From Prorocentrum cordatum (Eukaryota; Sar; Dinophyceae; Prorocentrales; Prorocentraceae), in contig CAUYUJ010004291.1 in assembly GCA_963575745.1 (NCBI GenBank), positions 372,317 through 436,316 of the forward strand: 64,000 bases of DNA, written 5' to 3'. Of this stretch, positions 10,431 through 21,677 are shown one piece after another. The notes below the pieces were generated by a model. That model did not search any database. It saw only the letters and a list, made by a program, of their open reading frames with translations, and had not been told where the DNA came from. The position numbers and the translations under genes are program-made. The first letter of the stretch is position 1. Each line of letters starts with the position of its first letter.

Positions 10431-10990
10431 AATTTGCTTAAAAAACACGACGCGCATGAGTCAACGCGAGTCGTGGTCGCGTCATTTTGCTTAAAAAATG
10501 CGGGTGCGGAAGCAAAACGTCGTTGGCGATCGCGCCACTTAGCTTACATTTTGCTGACAGTTAGCTTACATTTTGCTTTAACGACCTTACATTTTGCTTC
10601 AGCGACCTTACATTTTGCTTAAAAAAACACGAGTGTGGAAGCAAAACGTCAAGGTCGTTGAAGCAAAACGTCAAGGTCGTTGAAGCAAAAAGTAAGGTCG
10701 TTGAAGCAAAAAGTAAGGTCGTTGAAGCAAACTGTAAGGTCATTGAGCTTAAAAAACGCGGGTAACCAGCAACGCGACGCATGCAACAAGCTAAACCAAT
10801 GAAGCAAATTGAAGCAAATTGAAGCAACTTGAAGCTAATTGAAGCAAATTGACCCCGTTGAAGCACATTGTGCTTCAATTTGCTTACTTTTTGCTTGCAA
10901 TTTGCTTACAATTTGCTTCGTTTTAGGCGTTTGCAGGTGTTTGCAGGTGTTTGCTGGCGTTTGCGGGCGTTTGCAGGCTAACGCCCGCAA
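10431..10990. repeat. Inverted pairs of TTTGCTTCAACGACCTTAC arrays (copy A)
   Basis: Left arm 10,534-10,622 has ~21-bp units CATTTTGCTTCAGCGACCTTA. Right arm 10,636-10,745 has five units of the reverse-complement type GTCGTTGAAGCAAAAAGTAA. A second nested inverted pair follows: GAAGCAAATT units (10,796-10,856) and TTTGCTTACAATTTGCTT units (10,870-10,925), centred on TTGAAGCAC-ATT-GTGCTTCAA at 10,858-10,878. TTGCTTAAAAAA recurs at the arm edges. No ORF is supported. Confidence 0.85.
10925..10985. repeat. 10-bp VNTR GTTTGCAGGC/T (copy A)
   Basis: GTTTGCAGGT, GTTTGCTGGC and GTTTGCGGGC repeat about five times. Copy B has two more units, giving the 20-bp step in the duplication offset. Confidence 0.85.
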
Positions 10991-11382
10991 ACGTCGGGTG
11001 ATTCTGGCGCGCGGGGGTTGCGCAAACGCAAACGCGGGCGCGCGGCAGGAGCGGGCGGACGAGGGTGCGGGCGCGGGCGCGGGCGAGGGGCAGTGGGAGG
11101 GAGGGCAACGGCGATTAGGTAGGACGCGCGGGAAAGAGAGCGAGGTGAGGGGCAAGAAGAAGTCGGGTGGCGGAGGACGCAGGAAGAAGGAGAGAGAGGA
11201 GAGGGACGGGGGAAAGGCGGGGAAAGGATCATGGAAAAGAAGAGGAACGAGTCACGCGGGTTCCTAATGCGTCTCCATTATGGTTCCAAGATTGCCCATA
11301 TGGTAAGGGTATGGGGTTGTTTCATAAGCTTCAGTGCATCAGGGCTCCACCGCTTTAAATTAGCATGAGTGTAAGCATTATG
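10986..11382. other. Gene-free stretch, purine-rich
   Basis: GCGGGCGCGGGCG tracts and GA-rich sequence to about 11,250, then unremarkable sequence. No gene was seen. Confidence 0.5.
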
Positions 11383-11440
11383 CGAATGCGACTCTCGCTT
11401 TAGCGCCGACCACATTCGTCTTAACAGCCCGCCAAGTACC
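11383..11440 (+). repeat. Single unit related to the 63.1-kb minisatellite (copy A)
   Basis: GCGACTCTCGCTTTAGCGCC followed by CACATTCGTCTTAA matches units of the 83-bp minisatellite at 63,105-63,480 over about 41 nt with about seven differences. Copy B is at 28,237-28,294. Confidence 0.65.
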
Positions 11441-11756
11441 TTGCACAATGCGACCCACACGGGTTTCAGAACTGGAACCCCTAAGACCCTGAGACTCATA
11501 CCACCATGTGATCCTGGCATGCCGTATACGGCCATGTATATGCACCAACTACACACATATCCTGGGGCGCCAGAAGAGGGGATACATGTTTCAGCCAATC
11601 GTGTCGGCCGAGAATTCGCGCCTATTGGCCAAGAGCGCCGATGCGAGCTGACACGTCGTCGCAGCGGCGCTGCTGCAGCACGCCACTGACGCGTAAAAGA
11701 GCGGCGCTAGCAATTATTCAAGCACTGCGGATGCATCGATCGATGCATGCAACCGT

Positions 11757-11757
<1 letters not shown>
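11441..11757. other. Gene-free stretch
   Basis: Short ORFs on both strands only. The palindromic ATGCATCGATCGATGCAT lies just before the microsatellite, at about 11,731-11,748. No gene was seen. Confidence 0.4.
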
Positions 11758-11804
<47 letters not shown>

Positions 11805-11840
11805 GCCGCCACCGCCGCCACCGTCGTCGTCGTCGTCGTC

Positions 11841-11874
<34 letters not shown>

Positions 11875-11885
11875 GCGTCGGCGTC
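11758..11885. repeat. (GTC)n microsatellite (copy A)
   Basis: Interrupted GTC repeat that ends in the assembly gap. All reading frames stay open (poly-S, R, V, D or T), so ORFs here carry no meaning. Confidence 0.95.
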
Positions 11886-11985
11886 NNNNNNNNNNNNNNN
11901 NNNNNNNNNNNNNNNNNNNNNNNNNNNNNNNNNNNNNNNNNNNNNNNNNNNNNNNNNNNNNNNNNNNNNNNNNNNNNNNNNNNNN
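11886..11985. other. Assembly gap of exactly 100 N
   Basis: A run of 100 N, the usual placeholder for a gap of unknown size. Copy A is truncated here inside a GTC repeat. Confidence 0.99.
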
Positions 11986-12982
11986 GGGGGTTTGAGTGGG
12001 TGCGGGAGACAGGAGCGGGCGATTGGTGGACGTGGGCGGGACGGGGTTCGGGCGCGGGAAGAGCGCGGGGATGAGGGGTGAGGGGAAGGAGGGCTGCGGG
12101 AGGAGGTGACGGGTAGAAGGGCGCGGGGACGGCGAGAGAGCAAGGGGGGTCGATGGAGCAGAAGGGATGCGCACGTAGCGATATGAGGGTCGGCGGGAAG
12201 CGAGGCGACGAGGTATGATGGGAGGTGGCGCGGCAGGGGTTGGAAGAAATGGGGGTAAAGGGGGTGGCGGCAGGTTCTTGCAACCCGCCCAAGGCCCGAG
12301 AGGGCCTTAGACGATCCCACGAAGGCCCCAAGAACGCCTAGAGACCACCTCTGGAAGGGGCTCAGCAAGGCACCGCAAGGGCCCCATGGCCAATGGGCGA
12401 ACGAGGGGGGGGGGGGGGGGCGATCGCTGTCGGGAAGCATCGGGGGCCGATTGGGGCCTTTTTGGTGCCCGTTTAAGGCGCGTTTCGGGATCTTCATTGG
12501 GGCACGCGTGGGCCTATCTTGGCGGCATCGCTGTTACGATGCACGATGGTGCGCTGCATTATGCTGCACGGCCATGATCAACGCACCTCGGCTAAGCATG
12601 TTGTCTGGATGGGCTGGCGAGGGCACGCGAAGCGCCGCGACGCCCAAACGCAAGGATGCCCCAAGATGCCCCCCACGTAGCCCCCATGAGGCACTCAAGA
12701 GGCTCTAAGAGACCCCCGCGAGGCAGACACACCAACCCAAGACGCCCACAAGATGCCACATGAGGCACCAACACTGCCCCCAAGACGCTTCAAAACTGCT
12801 CCCAAGAGACACCCGAGAAGTCCACCCCGAGACCCCAACGAGCATTCAGCAGCCGCCTGCATGCCATTTTCTATACGGCAAGGCGGCTTTGCATGCGCAA
12901 GGAAAGTTACCGCACACAGTACAGGTCTCAATGCATCGATGCCGACTGCCAGCATGCAAGCATCAAAGAGAAACATGATATA
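11986..12982. other. Gene-free stretch with G-rich and GGCCC-type sequence
   Basis: G-rich sequence to 12,250, GGCCC-type arrays at 12,290-12,380 and 12,650-12,840, and one dispersed motif at 12,601. No supported gene was seen. This stretch and the next 3.8 kb occur once in the window. Confidence 0.5.
12601..12636 (+). repeat. Dispersed ~36-nt motif, occurrence 4
   Basis: TTGTCTGGATGGGCTGGCGA then GGGCACGCGAAGCGCC, the closest match to the family consensus. It lies about 350 bp beyond the 3' end of the minus-strand frame ending at 12,983. Confidence 0.75.
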
Positions 12983-14722
12983 TTATAAACCATGGTGCGC
13001 TATTGCCTCCTGCAGCCACGTGTAAACTTGCAGCTTCGCTTGTTCCTCCGACCGCATCCTGCCAAACGTCGCTGAATGCGACTTGCTGCCCCTGTATTCG
13101 AGGCCATGCGGTAGCTTTGCAACCCAGTAGGGCGAGCGCATCAGCGGCTCGACCAAACAAAATTGACACGTCAGCGGACCGCGGCTGAAATCGTGAGCGC
13201 GAGCGCCAACGGCAACGCTGGCAGCTGGCTCGGGTGGAGTGTCTGGCCCTGGAGGGGCTGACACACTTGGTGAAACTGGCGGCTCAGGGCCAGGGCCAGA
13301 TCCCGCCACAGGCATCGCCAACTCTGGAGAAGCAGGCGGGTCGGGCAACGCAGGCGGGCCAACCCCTAGACAATCGGCAGATTGATCCCAAGGAATGAAC
13401 ACTGGGCCGTCCGAGTTTTCCTCGTCAGAGGTTAGGAGCGTAGGGTGGCGGACCTGCCCCTGGTCACCGTTGGGACTAAAATTGCCCCCAGGCGGCGACT
13501 GTCCACACACGCCCTTCACTGGTGACAGGAAGGGGCTCGGCGGAGACGGTGAGGGCGCTCGAGGGCGCTTGCTAGCTTGGCTGCTCACGGGCGGGCTCTT
13601 CTTTCGCACTCTCCTCGGCGGGCGAGATGCAAACTTCGCGTCGGCATGCAGCTTCAGCTGCTCGACACCGCGGTCATCCTCTTCCTCGCCCAGCGCCTGC
13701 CCCGCGGGGCAAGCCCCGAGTAGATAATCAACCTCCATGCTGGCCAGTGCAACCAATTCGGGGCGCGCTTCTGCTCGAAGCTGTTCGGTTACAACTCCGT
13801 CGTGCAAACCAGGGTCAGAGGCATCGCTGTCTACATCGTATTGATCACGTGCGTCCCCATCGTCTGGCTGTCTGAGCTTTTCCGCTCTCCTCTGGCACCT
13901 TTTCTCGATCAATGCTTTCACTGCTGATATGGCTGCCTGACTCTCTGGCTCTGTAGCGTCACTGGCATTGACAACCGACGTTGCCGCGTCGATGTGCGAC
14001 GCCCCACTGGGCACCTTTATATCTAGCAAGTGTTTTGCAATGCTTTTGAGCAGCGGCGCAGGCCAGAGCGAAAAATAATTGCGAATTGCGTATCGGAGCA
14101 CACCAAATGCCTCCCCCACGCGGAAACGAACCCTGGATTCATCGCCTTCTACGTGAAAGCCAAGTTCGACGTCCCAACAGATGAAATAGTCAACCGATGG
14201 CGGAGCTGTTACCTTGACCCGCTCAGGGCCGAAACCAAACCTCAGTATGCCTTCGGACTCTTCGACCATCTCCAACAATAACAAGCCCTTCGGCGCCACT
14301 TGAAGGATGTAGTAGTAGTTCAGTTCGGAGTCCGACACTATTGTATGAACCTTGTACACCGAGGACAACCACAAAAACTCCCAATGATCACTGTCAACGG
14401 ATAACAACACTTTGAACAGAAATGCTTGGTTCAATTCGAACTTGCCAGGGCTTGTTGACCTCCATTTAGAACGAGCGTTCACCAGCTCATCAACGTCAAA
14501 GGTGAGCAAAGATGTTGCATTCGTGGAGCCTCCAAACGTATGCTTATCTAGTGTAAGCGAATCTGACATGGACGCGACATCCTCGGGCGACAGGTCAATG
14601 TGGGCAGAATGAGGGTACCTGTGCTTCAGAGTAGCGATCCCTAGAGCCATGAGAGATGCGTCGCAGCGGCTCTTGTGGCGAGCCGCCCGCGACTCGATGT
14701 CCCTCGCGTCGTTGAAATACAA
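12983..14722 (-). CDS. Hypothetical protein, large exon or gene (about 580 aa)
   Basis: Open from beyond 14,900, but I place the coding start at a probable 3' splice site: a pyrimidine tract CCCGTCTCTCCCCAG is followed by TTGTATTTCAACGACG near 14,722. The N-terminal ~240 residues look globular (DHWEFLWLSSVYKVHTIV, YYYILQVAPKGLLLLEMV). The middle is acidic and serine-rich. About 130 residues rich in P, S and charged residues follow, including a basic RPPRRVRKK. The C-terminus is again folded-looking and has CQFC, ending TWLQEAIAHHGL. No family is recognised. A basic, disordered middle suggests a nuclear protein (inference). It may be joined to the stretch at 14,969-15,628 by splicing. Confidence 0.6.
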   Translation of the reverse strand: MYFNDARDIESRAARHKSRCDASLMALGIATLKHRYPHSAHIDLSPEDVASMSDSLTLDKHTFGGSTNATSLLTFDVDELVNARSKWRSTSPGKFELNQAFLFKVLLSVDSDHWEFLWLSSVYKVHTIVSDSELNYYYILQVAPKGLLLLEMVEESEGILRFGFGPERVKVTAPPSVDYFICWDVELGFHVEGDESRVRFRVGEAFGVLRYAIRNYFSLWPAPLLKSIAKHLLDIKVPSGASHIDAATSVVNASDATEPESQAAISAVKALIEKRCQRRAEKLRQPDDGDARDQYDVDSDASDPGLHDGVVTEQLRAEARPELVALASMEVDYLLGACPAGQALGEEEDDRGVEQLKLHADAKFASRPPRRVRKKSPPVSSQASKRPRAPSPSPPSPFLSPVKGVCGQSPPGGNFSPNGDQGQVRHPTLLTSDEENSDGPVFIPWDQSADCLGVGPPALPDPPASPELAMPVAGSGPGPEPPVSPSVSAPPGPDTPPEPAASVAVGARAHDFSRGPLTCQFCLVEPLMRSPYWVAKLPHGLEYRGSKSHSATFGRMRSEEQAKLQVYTWLQEAIAHHGL

Positions 14723-14968
14723 CTGGGGAGAGACGGGCATGCAAACCGCAGAGGGCATTGCGCGCGCGTGCGCTTGCGCACAGACGCACTCATTGCAAGA
14801 ACGACGCAACGGGCCCCTACGGCACCCCACAACGCCGCGCATAGATGCATGAGGCAGCCACGATATGACACGAGTGCCACAATACGTACACCGAGCGTTA
14901 CAGTGTTGAATAAACATTGGCATGTGACGGCTCAGAAGCTCATAGAACGCACAAGTGTACTCACAACG

Positions 14969-15628
14969 CTACATGCATGAGAACGCGCACGGCAAGCGTG
15001 CGCTCACATAATGCTGCGCCCGCGCTACACGCGTGGAGGATCCATTGCAATAGCAAACCAGAAGTAAAAACAACAGGAGACGCGCCGCCTCCAGCGATAG
15101 ACTGCTACCCATATGCTCAAATAGAGAACGTATGTATTGCTCCAGGCGGTCAGTCATGCGATACCCACTTGCCTGCAACATAATGAACGGCTCTCGAAAA
15201 ACAACTGCTTCTCTGATAAACAACGTTTTGGCGAGTTCCGCGTGCACAGGGCTTTGCGAACGCTCTAGGAAAAGCACGAGATCCCACACCTGCTGCGCAT
15301 GGTCGATCGTCCTCTGCCGCGTTTCGTCGGAATCTGCCAGAGCACCCGCCCACGCCCAGGGGAATGTTGAAGGAGTGAGAGAATACCCAACCAGCTGCCT
15401 GCAGTGCACAAGTGCCTGCCTGACATGCGTTACCAGGAGTAATTGCAGCTCGTCTGGGTCATCATTAGATGCAACCGCGCCATCTAGTGCAATGGGGAAA
15501 AAATCGACAGTCTCTGTCAGCCCGATGCACACGAACGTAGAGCACAGCTGCAACGCGTCAGAAAGCGCAGGCATGACCATGCTTCGCACCCACTCCTGGG
15601 AGAAAAGGCACCAAACCGCGAACGCCAA
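14969..15628 (-). CDS. Hypothetical coding stretch (up to 219 aa), probably an upstream exon
   Basis: The frame has normal composition to about residue 175 (HVRQALVHCRQLVGYSLTP, FIREAVVFREPFIMLQASGY), then a leucine-rich tail that may be intronic. It lies 250 bp upstream, on the minus strand, of the large frame starting near 14,722, so both may belong to one spliced gene; the splice donor was not resolved. No family is recognised. Confidence 0.45.
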   Translation of the reverse strand: MAFAVWCLFSQEWVRSMVMPALSDALQLCSTFVCIGLTETVDFFPIALDGAVASNDDPDELQLLLVTHVRQALVHCRQLVGYSLTPSTFPWAWAGALADSDETRQRTIDHAQQVWDLVLFLERSQSPVHAELAKTLFIREAVVFREPFIMLQASGYRMTDRLEQYIRSLFEHMGSSLSLEAARLLLFLLLVCYCNGSSTRVARAQHYVSARLPCAFSCM

Positions 15629-15724
15629 AACAGCGCCCCGTCATCTATTGGCGTCTGGTGCTCTCTGTCTTGAGTCCTGTGCTCTAGGCTGATGAAGGCT
15701 GTGACCCCAAATTTCTACATGCTT

Positions 15725-15756
15725 GACGCTTCGCGTACCTTCACCAGCCCATTTAA
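15725..15756 (-). repeat. Dispersed ~36-nt motif, occurrence 5 (reversed)
   Basis: Read on the minus strand: TTAAATGGGCTGGTGAAGGT then ACGCGAAGCGTC. It is the only copy in this orientation and lies about 100 bp upstream of the coding stretch ending at 15,628. Confidence 0.7.
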
Positions 15757-15824
15757 AGGAGATGCCCAGGCGAGTTGCCTTGGACTGAGAGTGCTCGTTA
15801 AACGCACATCTGCCTCTATGAAAC

Positions 15825-17660
15825 ACTACACGAATGCACAACTCTTATACACTACTCTAATACACTACCTGCATACATCACACACATGCACCACACTATT
15901 TCACACTGCACCAATTAGACTACGCTAGTACGCTCCGCTAGAGCACTTCGTTAATGCACTACGCCAGTACGCTACACGAGGACGCTACAATGATACATTA
16001 CACAACAACTCCCCGCGGATTTGCTACACCGACGTACTACGCCAATTCACTGCATAATACAGCATCAAATGCACTACGTTGTGTTGCACGGTTCCAAGAG
16101 GTCTTCAGAGAGCCCAAGATAACCGTGAAGTCACGGGGCTTCCCAAAGGAAACACCAAATATGTCAAAACCAATCAAACACTTGATGGGCATCAATATCA
16201 ATTGTCGTCCCACCTTTTCGCTTCCGGTGGCTTCCCGAGACCTCAGGGTTGCCTATAGGTAGCCAAAGCGAGCCCCAAGAGAGGGCCCAGAGAGCCCCAA
16301 GACGGTCCCAGTGTCGTGTACTAAATATCGTGTGGTAAGTGTTGCGTATTCAACTTTGCGTTTTCCGTGTCGTGTATTTTGCGTCGGATATTAAGTATGG
16401 TGTAACGGTAAAGTATTGGAGGTTGTGTTGGCGTAGTGTATGCGAGCAGTGTATTAGCCTAGTGTATGAATGTAGTGTACTAGTGTAGTGGGCCTTGCGC
16501 TGTATTAGTTTGGTGTGTTGGTATGGTGTGCCAGAAGAGTGTACCAGTATCAGTATAGAGTCATTAGAGTCGTGCATTCGTTTAGCGCCTTGAGTGGCAA
16601 CCCGTTTGGTGTAGCAGATTGAGAAGTCTCTCTAGATTGATAATTTTCGGGAAATATATGTAGTGTGGTACATGTTGTGCCATATATTCAGTGTAGCGCA
16701 TGTCGAGTAGCATCTTACGTGTCGCACATTTGGTGACGTGCATTACATGTAATGTGTTATTAACTCTACGGTACGAAGTCTGATGTATTAACCACCGTAT
16801 ATGAAATCTAGTGTATCATTTGTTATGTATAAAGTGTCGCATCCTAAGTATGCATCGTGCCATTTGTGTGGTGTTGTTAAATGTCGTAACTTGCGTGTCG
16901 CGTCTTGCATGTTGTGTATTAAAATGCCGTGTGCGAAGTGTCGTTTGCAGCTTGCCGTGTGTAAAGCGTCGCGTTTAAACCGTTGCGTATATTAGATGGT
17001 GCGTACTGAACGACGTACACCCATTGCCACATGCGATTCATCGTGCATTGAGCCTTGCAAAGTCTTGTGTATTAAGTGCAGCGTGTCAAGTTTGGTTGAG
17101 TGTTGTGCATGCATACAGCGTCGTGTCTCAAGCCTGGACTATGAGTAAAGCGTCGTGCTGTACAGCTCGTGCATAAGATGTCGCGTATCAGCTGTCGCGC
17201 AGGGTCGCGCATAACCGCGCATGAACAGTAGGGTACCAAATGTCGTGAAGTAAGGGTTACATTTTAGTGGCCACGTATTTTCGCGCATTAAGTAATGCGC
17301 ATGACATGCCGCGCGCTGAATGTAACGTAAAGTGTGCTAGTATGGGGTAACGCATTTGCGCTGTGTATTCGTATGACGTGTCAGCGTCGTGCATCAGCGT
17401 AGACGTGTCGCGCGCATTAAAGGTCGCGCGTTAATAATGGCGCATTAAACATCGGGCATTGATTAAGTGTCACGCAGTGTGGGATAGTGCATCCGCGCGG
17501 TGTATCGGTATGATGCATTCGTGTGATTCATGCGTGCGGTGGAATCATGTAGTGTCGTGTGCTAGTGTCGTGCATGTGTGTAGCGTATGTATTGCATGGG
17601 CTGAAAAGTATGTATGTGCCGCGTGTATTATCAAGTTTGTCTGCGTGGTTTAGAACACCC
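15825..17660. repeat. Foldback-like element: inverted TACACTAC/GTAGTGTA arrays
   Basis: Left arm 15,825-16,080 holds degenerate units such as CACTACACGAATGCAC and CGCTACACGAGG. Right arm 16,320-17,655 holds the reverse-complement style (GTGTAGTG, TAGTGTATTAG), grading into GTGTCGCG units. The spacer carries GTTGCACGGTTCCAAGAGG and CTTCAGAGAGCCCAAGA, which recur in the spacer of the same structure at 42,965-43,800. No ORF is supported. Confidence 0.75.
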
Positions 17661-20600
17661 GATGCTTTGGCAAGATAACCGCTGTAGCATCCCGCGCAGC
17701 AGCGCGTCGCGCAACAGACAAACACCACGCGAGGGGGCTCAAGAGGGGCCCGCGATTGCCCTGACGGGGCTCCCTAGAGGAGCCTTGAAATGGCCCCAAG
17801 TGGCCCCAGGAGGGCCCCAAGACGGCCCCGAGAGGACCTTAAGAGAGCCAGCTTGCCGTCAAGAGGGCGACCTTCGTTCAGAACGAGGCGGTCTTGTCGG
17901 GGCCGCTCAGAAGCCGCGGGAACGCCCCTAAAAGTCACCAAGCGGGCACCAGGATTTGCCCAGGAGGGCCTTGAGAGGGGCCCGAATAATACCCTTTTGC
18001 TGTCAAGAGGGCGGCCGTTGTCCTGGACAGCAGGGGGTTCATCCCGCGGCCCTCTCGGCGCCCCCTGAAGGCCCCTTCCAAAGCCCACATTGGCTCCTGA
18101 GATGGGGCCCGAGAGGGTCCCGGGGAGATCCCAGGAAGGCCTTGGGACGGCCCCGAAGGGCATCAAGATGGCCGTCTCGATGCCAATATCGCGGCCCTCG
18201 TCCTCGACAGCAGGGTGCCCATCTTGGGAACGCCCTTGAAACGGTGCCAAAATATGCACCAAGGTTGGCCTAGAGGGAGGGGGGTGGGGGGAGGGGGTGA
18301 GTGGAGCGCCCAGAGCGCCACCTTGCTGCCAATGGCGGTCCTCGGCGTTGGCAGCAGGGGCGCATCTTGGTGCCACGTTTGGAACCTTCCTGGGCCCCCT
18401 TAGGAGATTCTTGCGACCCTTTATTACCCCCGCTCTCGGGGCCCTCGAGGCTGCGTCGCAGCCTCGAGAGCACCCCGAGAGGCCGCCAGGGACGCGATAC
18501 CATCATGACGAGCATGTACCCAGCAAGTTGGTGGGGTGTCAGAGCCATTGCAAGGCGTCGCAAGGCAGTTTCCATGACATTGTCGGATTTCGGATGTATA
18601 GACACGGTCGTTTTGCAATGTGATGTTGGTGTCTGCTTTGCGGGGTATTGTAGGGTCGGTTTGCACGGTATCGCAGGGCAGCGCAAGGTCCGCGCGAAAT
18701 GTTTGCATTCATTTCTGCGGGGCATCGCATGGGTTGTTGCGAAACCCAGGGGGGTGCAGGGATAGGTTTGACATGGCTTGGAACATAGAGTACCGAACTC
18801 TCTAAACCATACGCCCAGCAGGCTGGTGAACTGTTTCCGCGCGCGCCCGCGCGCTCGCGGGCTCGGCCGCACGGATAATCAAGAGGCCGAATGGCACCGA
18901 GAATGGCCGAGAGAAGGGCGGGGCCCACAACCGCCCAGGCCCGAGAGGCCTCCGAGATTGCCCGAGACCGCTCCACCACGTCCAAGAGAACCCCAATATT
19001 GCCCACGAAGCTTCCGAGAGGCAACTGGACAGCTCCAAAAAGCCCATCAAAAGGGCACCAGCATGGCACTATCAGGTATTTCCTTTGCGCTTGCCTGTCC
19101 CGCCAGCCCCCTGGGCGCAGGTGGTCTAGGGCGCTTCATGTTATAACCCCCTTCCTTCCCCTGCTCGGGGGGCAAGCCCGCCCCCCCCCCCCCACCCCCC
19201 CCCCCCCTCCCCCGCTGCTTCTAGGCGGGCTCCCCCGCGAGGGGTCAGAGCGTCCAACATGGCCCACGCTAGCTTCAAGAGGGCTTTAGCTAGCCCGAAA
19301 TGTCCTGAGATCGCCCAATATCTACATCAACATGGCGCACGATAGCCTCCAACGCGTACCCAAGAGGCCTTGACACGGCCCCAAGAAGGTGTCAAGTGCC
19401 TTCCGAGCCCTCCAAAGACACCCCAAGCGACCAACATGGTTTCAAGGCTTAAGGAAAATCAAAGTGGTTTGCCTTTTCGTTTTTGTTCGCGTCCGATTGG
19501 CTCTTGAGGCGTCAAGATGGCTCCACGGTGGCACAACACAGCCCCAAGAGAGGCCCAAGAGGGCCCCTCGACGACCCCACTAGCGCCCAGGGGTGCCCCA
19601 AAAGCGGCCCAAGATGACCCCAATGCGCCTGCGTTTGGTTTCCGACGGGGAGGGGAATGTACGCTAATTTTAAGACCAACCTCTGGGTGAGCAAAGTGTC
19701 TCCACACGGCCCCAAGAAGCACCCCAGAACCCTCAAACGAGCCCCAATAGGGCCCCACGACCCCCCCCCCACAAAAAAAAAAAGAGCCGCAAGAGAGCCC
19801 CACGAGATCCCCAAGAGAGCCCCAACAGAGCCCCACGGGGAGCGCGAGAAAATCCGTAATCTGGCCCCAAGCGCTCCCCATTAACACCTCGCAAGAATAT
19901 GCGCCCAAACTTGGAATGCTCATCCTTCTTGTCAGTGTCCGTTTCTTCCGACCTCCTTTCCGCTTCCCCCCTCATCATCACACCCCTCGTGCCGCATACA
20001 ATCGAAACGCTTGCATCCGCGGCGGCTTCGCGGGATGTGGGGAGGGGGTTGAGCACATGTACGAAGGGACCACCATAGAATAGAACACCTGATCTTACGT
20101 CGGATTCAAATGGAGAGGGGGTCGAGCGGGACGGCTTGGTGCATTGACTTTCATCTTAAACTTCAATTTGGGAGCCAGTTGTGGCCCTTATTTTTGCTGA
20201 ATACGGCCGCGCAACTGCATGCGTCCAGCAGTTCCTGATTTACCCGCTCCCGTGCTGGTCGTTTCTAGATGGGTTGGTTGGGGCAAGCGAAGCGTCAAAA
20301 AGGTGATGGGGCCCTCGCCTCCTCGAGCTTCCGACGCTCCAAGACGGACCGCGAGGTCATAGAGACCGCGGCAAGGTGACGCAGCATGCCCCTATGAGAA
20401 CACAGAAGACGGCCCAAGCACCATAACGGCCCAAGAAGCGCCGACGACTGCTCAAGAGAGCCCCAAGGGAACCCCAACAGGGGCCCATGAGTGAGAGGGA
20501 TCACAAACCAACATGTTGAAACTCCCGTCTCAGAAAGCCCCCAGGACGCCCAAAGTGGCGCCCACGAGACCCCAAGAGGCAATAAAAAAGCCACACACAG

Positions 20601-21677
20601 CCCAAACTATGTCCCAACATTATGCCCCATGCCTCAAAACTGTCTCCAAGAGGCCCCCGACGGGCTGTTGCAATACGTTAGCGGGCAGCCAAACCCAGAC
20701 ACGGTGGCGGGACAGGCCGAAGGCCGCCAGGTATACAGGATGGCGAGGTAAAGCGCACGCTGACAGGCACGCGAGTGCCAAGGTGAAGGCAGGGAAGAGA
20801 ATATGCGAGGGGCTGAGACAAAAGAAGTGCGGGGGGGAGGGTATCGCGACCGCAATGCTTCAGCCAAAGCGAGAACCCAACGCAGAAGGGTCGGCAATGG
20901 CTTGGCGCTGTGTAGAGCAGAGCAGCACCACATGCATTCGGATGGCGAAACGCTACGCGGTCCTGGACAGAAGGGGGCATTGCCGAGAGGAGTGCCGACG
21001 ACCCGATCAGACGAGCTTAGCGATATAAAAATGCCCTCGGTAGACCTGATAATGGAGCAGGGAGCGGTGGGGGGTAAGGTAATGCCGCGTCGCGAAGCGC
21101 AGAGTGTAATGAATGGGCGTGGGTCGGAGTAGCGCCACACAGAATAAAGCGGACAGAGGGAGGCCCAACACATAATACATTTACGCAGCGATGTACATAT
21201 ATGAGGGTGTATACACACGCGTCAAGGTCGACGGCACTTGAGTCGGCATCACTCGTTGCGCTGTACCTCCGGTGAGTGATAATGCAAGGCCTCTGGGCGC
21301 AGGCGGTCTCAAGCGTTGGACATCCAAGCCCCGTGCTTCCCCTTCGGGGGAAGGCGCGCCCCGACCCCCTCCCCCCTCCCGACCCCCTCCCCTGGCTCTG
21401 GGCGGGGTGCCCCGCTATCGACCAGAGCGCCCTAGATGGCCCAAGGTGGCTCCAAGAGGGCCTAGAAGAGACCGCGATGACCTCCAAGATGGCTCAAGAT
21501 AGCGCTAAATCGTCCAATGTGGCTCCTGTTACGCACCAAGATGCACCAAGACCGCCCAAAGACGACTAAGACGACACCCAGATCCCCCATCCATCCAGAC
21601 TTCATCACCTGTCGGCTATGCTTTATTTCACTCGGCTTGGTTGTCCCCTTCTTTGCGCCAGCGTCCCCGTGATTACT
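17661..21677. other. Gene-free part of copy B
   Basis: Counterpart of 835-4,848, with the same arrays, palindrome (18,444-18,468), UUCG-head repeats (19,104-19,290 and 21,290-21,570) and motif (20,260-20,296). A single-base deletion near 18,140 fuses minus-strand repeat ORFs into a 200-codon frame, but this is repeat-derived and not a gene. Confidence 0.6.

Larger units (their letters stand above)
1..11885. repeat. Copy A of a ~16.83-kb-spaced direct duplication
   Basis: Position 1 corresponds to 16,826, and the match continues to the microsatellite before the assembly gap. The offset drifts from 16,825 to 16,854 through small indels, including about 10 bp in a C-run near 2,350-2,400 and 20 bp in a 10-bp VNTR near 10,930. 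By eye the copies differ at roughly one base in a hundred. The window starts inside the copy, so its true left end is not visible. The three minus-strand genes and all repeat arrays are shared with copy B. This may be a true segmental duplication or an uncollapsed haplotype. Confidence 0.97.

Noticed and set aside
17774-18376. 200-codon minus-strand ORF present only in copy B
   Set aside because: Created by a single-base indel in a GGCCC-type array; copy A has it split, and the protein is low-complexity repeat.
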